Origin: DATLHO01 sp035539855
Lineage (GTDB): Bacteria > Bacteroidota > Ignavibacteria > OLB7
Reading direction: 5' to 3'
DNA: 56,943 bases
Assembly: GCA_035539855.1 (NCBI GenBank)
Contig: DATLHO010000110.1
Coordinates: 1-56,943, forward strand
Made by a program: the position numbers and the translations under genes. The notes below the pieces were generated by a model. That model had not been told where the DNA came from. It searched no databases and saw only the letters and a program-made list of their open reading frames with translations. Shown piece by piece: positions 41,605-48,786 of the stretch (the first letter of the stretch is position 1; every line of letters begins with the position of its first letter).

Positions 41605-41656
41605 GCCCCCGTTCGTGTTGAGCTGACCTTGACTCAGTGCGACGGGGGCTTTTCTT
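41605..41656 (+). terminator. Hairpin with a T tract on the plus strand, no plus gene before it
   Basis: GCCCCCGT (41605-41612) pairs with ACGGGGGC (41642-41649), followed by TTTTCTTT. No plus-strand gene precedes it. It overlaps the end of the minus-strand hydrolase gene, so the T tract may be coincidental codons of GKEK. Confidence 0.3.
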
Positions 41657-42344
41657 TGCCCGTGAAGAACGCCCGCACCGCGCCGGCGATCATCGGCATC
41701 GAGACCCGTTCGAACGGGTGCGGCGTCGACGGAAACACCTGCAGCTCGGCGTTCGGCATCAGCCGGTAGACGCCCGCGGTCTCCTCGGGTCCCACGGTCG
41801 CGTCGCGGTCGCCGACGCTCAGGCGCACCCGGTGCGCGATCGCGGCGAACTCGTCGTCGCCGAGCGGGCTCGACTCGCCGAGCGCGAGCATCATCTCCGC
41901 CGTCTTCTCCAGCACGCTCTCCCATCCGGCTCCCGAATGTCGCGCCTCCAGCGCGGCGGCGAAGTGCGGAACTTTTTCCCGGATCTTTCCGGGGTCGAGC
42001 ATCCGCACCTCGCGCGCGGCCGTGTCAGGATCCCAGCGCAGTTTCGTCCCGAAGGTAAAGACGCGTCCGACGCGCTCGGGCTCGGTGCTCGCCAGATGGA
42101 GCGCCACGTAGCCGCCCATGCTGTAGCCGAAGATATCGACGCCGGCAAGTCCCTCGCGATCGAGATAGGCGGCCACGTTCTCGGCGAACGACTCGATGCG
42201 GAACGGACGATCGCTCGGCGGCTCGGCGCCGTGGCCTTCGAAGTCGATCGAGTGGAGCCGGTAGTCATCTCCGAGCTCGGCGGCCAGGGCGTCGAATTGC
42301 GAGCGCGCGCCGAGCGCGGCGTGCAGAAGCAGAAGGTCAGGCAT
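41634..42344 (-). CDS. Alpha/beta-fold hydrolase
   Basis: The 236-residue hydrolase starts MPDLLLLHAALGARSQFDAL. The nucleophile elbow is GYSMGG (Ser near residue 76), and the His lies near TPHPFE at the end. It is shaped like carboxylesterases or MenH-type enzymes, but the substrate is not set. The start ATG 42344 was chosen because it opens the conserved LLLHAALG. A GATATTTG box lies 52 bases upstream. Confidence 0.85.
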   Translation of the reverse strand: MPDLLLLHAALGARSQFDALAAELGDDYRLHSIDFEGHGAEPPSDRPFRIESFAENVAAYLDREGLAGVDIFGYSMGGYVALHLASTEPERVGRVFTFGTKLRWDPDTAAREVRMLDPGKIREKVPHFAAALEARHSGAGWESVLEKTAEMMLALGESSPLGDDEFAAIAHRVRLSVGDRDATVGPEETAGVYRLMPNAELQVFPSTPHPFERVSMPMIAGAVRAFFTGKEKPPSH

Positions 42345-42395
42345 GGTTGGTCGTCGGTTGAAGGTCCGCCCGGCCGGGCCGGCGTCGAGCGCGGC

Positions 42396-42403
42396 CAAAT
42401 ATC
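42396..42403 (-). promoter_or_regulatory. TAnnTTTG-like promoter of the hydrolase
   Basis: GATATTTG matches TAnnTTTG except for its first base and lies 52 bases before ATG 42344 on the minus strand. Confidence 0.4.
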
Positions 42404-42534
42404 GGCAAACGGATGGCAGTCGCGCCGGGCCTCGCTCGTGTAACAAAATCGCCGAACGTCGAGTCCCTGTCTCGTGCGCATCTCGTGAGGCCCCACAGCT
42501 CGAGGTCGCGCGAACCGCTGAGCACCCCAAAATC

Positions 42535-42542
42535 CAACTTCG
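42535..42542 (+). promoter_or_regulatory. Weak -7-like box, leaderless start of the Rieske cluster
   Basis: CAACTTCG shares six of eight positions with TAnnTTTG and ends 4 bases before ATG 42547, the same spacing as mtnA and the gene at 17198. Confidence 0.3.
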
Positions 42543-42546
42543 AAGC

Positions 42547-43068
42547 ATGAGTCGATCGACCGGCACCCCCCAACCGGCAGCGCCATCCACGACCGCGCCC
42601 GAGCGGCGCGAGTTCCTGCACGCCTGCATGACGATGCTCGCCGGCGTCACGATCGTCGGCATCGTCTCGCCGCTGCTCGGCGGCTGCGAGCCGACCGCGC
42701 TGCCGACGCCCGCGCCGCGCACCGGCGACGGTGGCAACACGACGCCGGAGGGCGTCGCGTTCGATGTCAGCATCCTTGATTCGGACGGAAAATCTGTTGC
42801 GACGGATATCAAAGGTCCCGACGGATTTCCTATTCTCATCGTTCGGAGCTCGGCCACGTCGTACACGGCCCTGTCGATGCGCTGCACGCATGAGGCGTGC
42901 GCGGTCGAGAGGATCGTTCCGGTCGGCGGCCCGATCCTCTGCCGGTGCCATGGATCCCTGTTCGAGCTCGACGGACGCGTGCGCAAGGGTCCGGCGGCGA
43001 CGCCGCTGACCAGCTACACGACCACGTTCGATGCGAGCACCCGGATCGTCCGCGTCAAAGTCTCCTGA
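42547..43068 (+). CDS. Tat-exported Rieske [2Fe-2S] lipoprotein 2
   Basis: The 173-residue protein has a twin-arginine signal, PERREFLHAC, and a hydrophobic segment ending LLGGC (C47), so it is a Tat-secreted lipoprotein. The Rieske domain has CTHEAC (C113, H115 ligands; C118) and CRCHGS (C132, H135 ligands; C134). The first domain's Gly-to-Ala change in CTHEAC differs from the first Rieske protein (CTHEGC). It starts a plus-strand cluster with a heme-barrel gene 14 bases downstream, which suggests that it donates electrons to that system. Confidence 0.92.
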   Translation: MSRSTGTPQPAAPSTTAPERREFLHACMTMLAGVTIVGIVSPLLGGCEPTALPTPAPRTGDGGNTTPEGVAFDVSILDSDGKSVATDIKGPDGFPILIVRSSATSYTALSMRCTHEACAVERIVPVGGPILCRCHGSLFELDGRVRKGPAATPLTSYTTTFDASTRIVRVKVS

Positions 43069-43082
43069 AACCGATTCCACCG

Positions 43083-44561
43083 ATGATCTCAACGCTGCAG
43101 CGCGTCGCCGTCGTTCTCGTCCTGCTGTTCGTCGCCGGAAGCGCGCACGCGCTTCCCCGCTTCTCGCTCATCAGCGGCACCCGCTGCTCGGCCTGCCACT
43201 ACTCGCCCAACGGCGGTGGCCTCCGCACCGAGCTCGGCTGGGACGCGCTCAACAAGGGCGCCTGGCGATGGCCGTGGGAGAAGCCCGAGCCGGGAGAAGG
43301 CGGAGGCGACGACCTCTTCGGCGCGCCCGGAGAATCGGGCGACGAGACCGGCGCGATGCCCGGCGAGTCGGGAGAGCTTTCCGAAGACCCCGGCGCGATG
43401 ACGGCGGGCGACGACGGCGGCGCCGCCGCGGCCTTCGAGACCGCCGAACCACTCCCCGCGCACGAGACGACCGCGACCGACGAGACGGGAGAGCCGGCCG
43501 AGACCGCGGCTGCGACCGACGAGACACCCGGCGACATGCCGGGTGACGAGCCCGCCGCCGCGGTGCACACGAACTCGCTGTTCGACGGTCTGATCACTCC
43601 GGGCGCCGACCTGCGCCTGCAGATGACGAAGATCGGCCGTCCGCCGAACGACAAGCGGATGCTGCTGCCGATGCAGGCGCAGCTCAACGTCGCGGTGACG
43701 CCGCTCGAGTGGCTCGTGCTCTACGGCGGCTACAACTACGCCGTGACACAGCGCTCGTATCCGGGACAGAGCGAATGGGAGGCGACGCTGCAACTGCATC
43801 CGGGCGTGACGCTGCCGATCCTGCGGCTCGGGTTCATGCAGCCGAGCATCGGCATCCGCCACGACGACCACACGACGTTCACGCGCCGCGAGGTCGCCGG
43901 CCAGTCGCCGCATCCGCTGGTGCCTCCGGGCTATGCCGACCTCGGCGCCGAGCTGACGTACGAGGGACTGAACTGGCTGACGATCAACGCCGGCGTCTTC
44001 GGGTCGCACATGCTTTCGGAGGTCGAGACCTCGATCGGTGAGATCGAATCGGTCGCGGACTTCTCGAAGCCGTCGGTTCTCGGGCGGGTGATGCTGTGGC
44101 CGCAGGAGCTCGACCTCGGCTTCAACGGCGAGCTCGGCGCGAGCTACTTCGGCAACGGCGACTTCCGGATGATCAACGCGTTCGGTGGCTTCGGCATGGC
44201 CGACAAGGGGTCGATCTTCGTCGAGGCGCTCATCGCGGAGTATCCGTCGGGCGTGCTCGACAGCTCCGGCGCGATGGTCGCGCGCAACGTGCGCAACGTC
44301 TCGATCCTCGGCAGCTATCAGCTCTTCACGTGGCTGTCGCTCGACTGGCGCTACGAGTTCGGCCAGACCGAGGTGGCGACCGACAATCCGGCCGAGCGGA
44401 CGCTTGCGCACGCGCACCAGGCGGTGTTCGGCCTCGAGTTCTTCCCGCTGCCCTACGTCGAGATCCGACCGGAGTACCGGTTCTTCCAGAACGAATCGTT
44501 CAACAAGCTCGACGGCTACCAGCAGGGTCAGTACACGCTGCAGTTGCACCTGTTCTATTAG
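43083..44561 (+). CDS. Outer-membrane barrel with an N-terminal c-type heme motif
   Basis: The 492-residue protein has a signal peptide (about 1-23, ending AHA), then one CxxCH heme motif (C35, C38, H39, in GTRCSACHYSPN), an acidic Glu/Ala/Thr-rich linker (about 65-160), and a barrel-like part with alternating strands such as AQLNVAVTPLEWLVLYGGYNYA in halves. The last residues, LQLHLFY, end in an aromatic, typical of outer-membrane proteins. A heme and a pore in one chain suggest a porin-cytochrome. It is 14 bases after the Rieske gene. Confidence 0.8.
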   Translation: MISTLQRVAVVLVLLFVAGSAHALPRFSLISGTRCSACHYSPNGGGLRTELGWDALNKGAWRWPWEKPEPGEGGGDDLFGAPGESGDETGAMPGESGELSEDPGAMTAGDDGGAAAAFETAEPLPAHETTATDETGEPAETAAATDETPGDMPGDEPAAAVHTNSLFDGLITPGADLRLQMTKIGRPPNDKRMLLPMQAQLNVAVTPLEWLVLYGGYNYAVTQRSYPGQSEWEATLQLHPGVTLPILRLGFMQPSIGIRHDDHTTFTRREVAGQSPHPLVPPGYADLGAELTYEGLNWLTINAGVFGSHMLSEVETSIGEIESVADFSKPSVLGRVMLWPQELDLGFNGELGASYFGNGDFRMINAFGGFGMADKGSIFVEALIAEYPSGVLDSSGAMVARNVRNVSILGSYQLFTWLSLDWRYEFGQTEVATDNPAERTLAHAHQAVFGLEFFPLPYVEIRPEYRFFQNESFNKLDGYQQGQYTLQLHLFY

Positions 44562-44604
44562 ACGTGCCCCGGCGCTGCCGGGCAGGCATTCCCGAACCGA
44601 TACG

Positions 44605-45840
44605 ATGATGCGAAGAATTCTTCCCCTCCTGATTCTGGCCGCGACACTCGTCGCCGCCGGATGCGACTACACGATCGTCGAGTCCGAGCCCGGCCCGGTG
44701 GCGCCCGGCACCGGCATCTCGGTCGTCGTGACGCCGGGCGCGGCGACGATCGCGCCGGGCGCGACGCTGCAGTTGCGCGCGATCGTCACCGGCACCGCCG
44801 ACACGACCGTCGCGTGGCGAATCGCCTCGGGTCCCGGAGCCGTCAGCGCAAGCGGTCTGTTCACCGCGCCCGCCGACTCGACGGGCACGGCGACGGTGCG
44901 CGCGACCCTGGTCGCCGACACCTCCAAATGGTCCACCTCGACCATCACGATCACGCGCGACACCGGCAACGGCAATCCGTCGGGCGTGCGCGTGACGATC
45001 ACGCCCGTCTCGCTGACGATGCTGGTCGGGACCACGCAGCAGTTCGTCGCCACGGTCACCGGCAGCACCGACATGGGCGTTCGATGGGTCGTCGAGGGAG
45101 GCCCGGGCACGATCAACCAGAGTGGACTGTACACGGCGCCGGAGTCGATCACGAGCGTCCCGACGTCACTGGTCGTGCGTGCGATCGCGAGCGCCGATTC
45201 GACGGCGTCGGGCCGGGCGCTCGTGCGTCTGACGATCCCGGTCGATCCGAGCCGCATCTGCTTCGACCGCGACATCAAGCCGATCTTCGCATCGAGCTGC
45301 GCGGTGAGCGGCTGCCACGACCAACTGACGCACAAGGACGACTTCGACTTCACGACCGCGCGGGGGATTCTCCGGGGCGTCAAGCGCGGCGATCCGAACG
45401 ACAGCAAGATCTACGAGTCGATCACCGACGACGAGCCGAAGGACAGGATGCCGCTGCGGGAGTATCCGACGAACGTCGATCCGTTGACCGCGGAGCAGAT
45501 CGATCTGATCCGCCGGTGGATCGCCGCCGGTGCGGACACGACCAACTGCCCGCCGAAGCCGGGTCTCTGCGACACGACGACGGTGAGCTACTCGCAGGTC
45601 ATCCGCCCGCTCATCGAGGCCAACGCGTGCATCGGCTGTCACGCCACCGCGCACAGCGGAAACCGGAACGTCGAGCTCGCTACCTACGACGGCGTCGCGC
45701 GCGTCGCACGGTCGGGTCAGTTGAAGGGCTCCCTCACCGGCATCGGATACGTGCTGATGCCGCAGGGAGGTCCCCGCCTCGATCAGTGTACCATTGACCA
45801 GTTCACAGCGTGGATCGATCGGGGCGCGCCCAACGATTGA
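44605..45840 (+). CDS. Lipoprotein with Ig-like domains and two c-type heme motifs
   Basis: The 411-residue protein has a lipoprotein signal (lipobox VAAGC, C20), two Ig-like (BIG2-type) domains at about 35-118 and 128-212, and a planctomycete-type cytochrome region. The first heme motif is CX4CH (C232, C237, H238) and the second is CxxCH (C342, C345, H346). The Met in DRMP (282) and LMPQGG (385) are good distal ligands. It is 43 bases after the barrel gene. It probably carries electrons at the outer membrane. Confidence 0.82.
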   Translation: MMRRILPLLILAATLVAAGCDYTIVESEPGPVAPGTGISVVVTPGAATIAPGATLQLRAIVTGTADTTVAWRIASGPGAVSASGLFTAPADSTGTATVRATLVADTSKWSTSTITITRDTGNGNPSGVRVTITPVSLTMLVGTTQQFVATVTGSTDMGVRWVVEGGPGTINQSGLYTAPESITSVPTSLVVRAIASADSTASGRALVRLTIPVDPSRICFDRDIKPIFASSCAVSGCHDQLTHKDDFDFTTARGILRGVKRGDPNDSKIYESITDDEPKDRMPLREYPTNVDPLTAEQIDLIRRWIAAGADTTNCPPKPGLCDTTTVSYSQVIRPLIEANACIGCHATAHSGNRNVELATYDGVARVARSGQLKGSLTGIGYVLMPQGGPRLDQCTIDQFTAWIDRGAPND

Positions 45841-45899
45841 TCGCGCGCAACTTCGACCGGCACTCTCATCCCGATCCCGACTAGAGGACGACATCACCC

Positions 45900-46541
45900 A
45901 TGAATCGCATGCACGCACTCGCCGCGGTCGCGGCGCTCGCTCTCGCGGTGGCCGCTCCGGCCACCGCCCAGCTCGCCGTCCGCTCGACGGGCTCCAAGAC
46001 CGTCACGCTCACCGACCGCGTCGGCAAGAACCAGTTCACCTGGACCAGTGACGCGCCGCTCGAGAAGATCAAGGGCACGGCCGAGGGTGTCTCCGGCTCG
46101 TTCACGATCGATCCGAAGAACGTCGCCGGACTTCGCGGCACCATCAGCGCGCAGGTCGCGACGATGAAGACCGGCAGCGGCACCCGCGACGAGCACCTCC
46201 GCGGCGCGCAGTGGCTCGACGCCGCACGACATCCGCAGATCAGCTTCACGATCAGCTCGGTGAGCAACGTGAAGGTCACCGGCAACAAGGCCACGGCCAC
46301 CGCGACGGGCACCTTCTCGATGCACGGCGTCACGAAGCAGATGTCGATTCCGTTCACCATCACCTGGCTCGACGAGTCGGCCGCGACGCAGAAGCGCGCG
46401 CCGGGCGACCTCGTCATGGTCGAGGCGAGCTTCTCGGTCGCGCTGAAGGACTTCAGGGTCGCGGGCTCGCAGGGACTCATCGGCAGCAAGGTCGGCGAGA
46501 CGATCGCGATCACCGCGAAGCTCTTCGGCTCGACGAAGTAA
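45900..46541 (+). CDS. YceI family periplasmic protein
   Basis: The 213-residue protein has a signal peptide (ending ATAQ) and a YceI lipocalin-like domain: FTWTSDAPLEKIKGTAEGVSGSF, RDEHLRGAQWLDAARHPQISF and TGTFSMHGVTKQMSIPFTI. YceI proteins bind isoprenoid quinones or other lipids. Its position between heme proteins suggests a quinone-binding role. The start ATG 45900 could be ATG 45909. Confidence 0.87.
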   Translation: MNRMHALAAVAALALAVAAPATAQLAVRSTGSKTVTLTDRVGKNQFTWTSDAPLEKIKGTAEGVSGSFTIDPKNVAGLRGTISAQVATMKTGSGTRDEHLRGAQWLDAARHPQISFTISSVSNVKVTGNKATATATGTFSMHGVTKQMSIPFTITWLDESAATQKRAPGDLVMVEASFSVALKDFRVAGSQGLIGSKVGETIAITAKLFGSTK

Positions 46542-46574
46542 GGCATCCACCGTCCACGAATCGAAGGAGACGCG

Positions 46575-46874
46575 ATGAACCGCAAGTCCGTGGCAATCGT
46601 GCTGATCGTCCTCGCGCTCGGGCTCGCCGGGTACTGGGCGCTGAGCGGCGCCGAGATCTACACCAAGCAGCAGGTGCAGGAGAAGGTCGTCGACCCGAAC
46701 GACCCGTTCGCGCAAGAGACCGTCGTCTGGAGGGATGAATTCCGTCCGGGCCTCGCCGACCTGGTCGGACCCGCCATCGGCGTCCTGCTGGCCGCCTCGG
46801 TGTTCCTGTTCTGGAGCGAGTCGCGCCGCCGGCGCCGCGCCGCTGCCACGCCCGGGGGCGCTCGCACCACCTGA
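46575..46874 (+). CDS. Small two-helix membrane protein
   Basis: The 99-residue protein has two hydrophobic helices (about 5-23 and 62-80) joined by an acidic loop with DEFRPGL, and a basic C-terminal tail. A strong ribosome binding site, AAGGAGA, lies 5 bases before ATG 46575. It ends the redox cluster and is followed by a perfect hairpin. No family is recognised; it may anchor or modulate the redox chain. Confidence 0.75.
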   Translation: MNRKSVAIVLIVLALGLAGYWALSGAEIYTKQQVQEKVVDPNDPFAQETVVWRDEFRPGLADLVGPAIGVLLAASVFLFWSESRRRRRAAATPGGARTT

Positions 46875-46923
46875 CGGACTCGACCGGGAGCCTTGGTGGA
46901 TTGACCGACAAACCGCGATCTTG

Positions 46924-46947
46924 CGGAGGCCGCGCCCGCGGCCTCCG
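46924..46947. terminator. Hairpin after the redox cluster
   Basis: CGGAGGCCGCG (46924-46934) pairs perfectly with CGCGGCCTCCG (46937-46947), 50 bases beyond the small membrane protein stop. It separates the redox cluster from the next T9SS gene. Confidence 0.65.
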
Positions 46948-46996
46948 GAGGTCTCCTTCCAGACCCGGCTCTCAGGTCCCTTCTCTCCGCACATCC

Positions 46997-48565
46997 ATGG
47001 ATTTCACGACGACCGTACCGGCGCGTGCACTGCTGTGCCGCGCTGCGACACTGCTGCTGCTCCTGCTGCTCTTCACCGCGAACGCGGCCGCGCAGGCGAG
47101 CCTGACGATCATCGAGCCGAACGGGGGCGAGAGCTTCACCGCCGGCGTCAGCACGGTGTCGATCAGCTGGTTCGAGGCGGGCATCGAGGCCAATGACGAG
47201 ATTATCGTCGAATTCACCGTCGACGGGACGACGTGGCGGCCGATCGATCGCATCGGCGCCGACGTGCGCAGCGTCGCATGGGTGCCCGATCGCGCGGGCT
47301 CGAGCGCGCGCGTGCGCATAACGTCGAGCGACGACCCGAGCGTCTCCGACAGCTCCGACGGCACCTTCACGATCGCTCCCGATCCCAACGACGTCGCGCG
47401 CGTGATCGCGCCGAACGGCGGCGAGGTCTGGCAGTCGGGCGAGACGAGAACGATCTCGTGGGATGCCCCGTCCGATGCGGTCGGCATGGTGCTGGCGCTG
47501 TCGACGAACGGTGGCACGAGCTGGACGCCGATCGATACCGTCGCGGCGGGCTCGGCGGAGTACTCCTGGACGATCCCGCAGCTTTCGTCGACGCCGATCA
47601 CGACCGCAACGATTCGCGTCGCGGTCGCCGAGGCGCCCGATCGCTTCGACGTCTCCGACGCCGCCTTCACGATCAACCCGCGTCCGCGCCCGACGCTGAC
47701 GGTGATTGCTCCAAACGGCGGAGAGCGCTTCGACGCCGGCACGTCGACGACGGTGCGGTGGTCGAGCGAGAACGTCGATGACGGCGGAGCCCAGGCTCGC
47801 GTCGAGTACTCGGTCGACAGCGGCCGCACGTGGACGCCGATCGGAACCGCGGACGTAGACGCGGGAGCCCGCGCGTGGATCATACCGAACCGCCCGACGC
47901 GCTCCGCGCTCGTGCGGGTCGTGACCTCGGATGTCGCGCTCGGCGATACCTCCGACGCCGTCTTCGAGATCGTCGGCGAGCCGGTGCCGCCGGACAGCGT
48001 GAAGTTCATCCGGCTCGACGAGCCTGCCGACGGCGCGACCTGGCGCGACGGCGAGTCGCAGCGGATCGCCTGGACGTCGAACGCGGCCGACGACACCGTC
48101 GTCGTCACCGCGATCGTCCGCGTCGGCTCCGGCGCCGACTCGTCGGTCGCGATCGCGCGCGTCGCCGTCGCCGACGGCTCGGTGACGTGGGTCGTTCCGC
48201 GCTTCGCCGACTCGCTCGTCGAGCTGCGCGTCGTCGCGCATCTGGCCGCGGCCGACACGGCCGACACGTCGGGTCCGGTCATCGTGCGTCACCGCGTCGT
48301 CGCGGGCGTCGACGGCGATGGCGCCTCGATCGCGTCGCTACGACTGTATCCCAATCCGGCCCATGAGCTTCTCGAGGTGCGTATCGCGACGGGCGCGCAC
48401 GGCCTCGTCCGATTGTACGCGGTCGACGGCACGCCTATCCGCGAGGCAAGGCTCGACGCCGGCCGCGCATCGGTTCCCCTGGACGGAATGTCCGCCGGCA
48501 CCTACATGGTGGTCGTCGAGACGCCCGCCGGCCGGCGCACTTCGCACATCGTCGTCGTGCGCTGA
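46997..48565 (+). CDS. T9SS protein with repeated APNGGE modules
   Basis: The 522-residue protein has a signal peptide (ending NAAAQ), then three Ig-like modules each opening with PNGGE (EPNGGESFTAG, APNGGEVWQSG and APNGGERFDAG), a related fourth with EPADGATWRDG, and a C-terminal Por sorting domain (LYPNPAHELLEV to VVR). This repeated module occurs in Ser/Thr-rich cell-wall proteins. It is probably a surface protein exported by type IX secretion. ATG 46997 precedes the signal peptide. Confidence 0.85.
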   Translation: MDFTTTVPARALLCRAATLLLLLLLFTANAAAQASLTIIEPNGGESFTAGVSTVSISWFEAGIEANDEIIVEFTVDGTTWRPIDRIGADVRSVAWVPDRAGSSARVRITSSDDPSVSDSSDGTFTIAPDPNDVARVIAPNGGEVWQSGETRTISWDAPSDAVGMVLALSTNGGTSWTPIDTVAAGSAEYSWTIPQLSSTPITTATIRVAVAEAPDRFDVSDAAFTINPRPRPTLTVIAPNGGERFDAGTSTTVRWSSENVDDGGAQARVEYSVDSGRTWTPIGTADVDAGARAWIIPNRPTRSALVRVVTSDVALGDTSDAVFEIVGEPVPPDSVKFIRLDEPADGATWRDGESQRIAWTSNAADDTVVVTAIVRVGSGADSSVAIARVAVADGSVTWVVPRFADSLVELRVVAHLAAADTADTSGPVIVRHRVVAGVDGDGASIASLRLYPNPAHELLEVRIATGAHGLVRLYAVDGTPIREARLDAGRASVPLDGMSAGTYMVVVETPAGRRTSHIVVVR

Positions 48566-48642
48566 GTGACGGTGCGATGTCCGCGAGTCGCGCGGGTGCG
48601 CCGGCACGCGCCCAGCGCCGGGCACCTACTGACGTCGAACAC

Positions 48643-48673
48643 CGCGCCCGCTCGAGATCCTCGAGCGGGCGCG
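48643..48673. terminator. Hairpin after the T9SS module protein
   Basis: CGCGCCCGCTCGA (48643-48655) pairs perfectly with TCGAGCGGGCGCG (48661-48673) across GATCC. It ends the T9SS gene and precedes the DUF4397 gene. Confidence 0.65.
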
Positions 48674-48786
48674 TCGCGTCTGGCCGCGCCGCGGTGGTTC
48701 ATTGCATGGGCGGGACGACTATTTTGAGCCCTTCGACCAGGCACATTCGACCCAATCACTCCAACCCATACCGACGAGGTCTGCCG

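Noticed and set aside
38892..41621. A 909-codon open frame on the plus strand
   Set aside because: It is antisense to the 1300-residue T9SS protein. Its composition (Arg, Asp, Gly and Ala) is typical of a shadow frame, with no domain.
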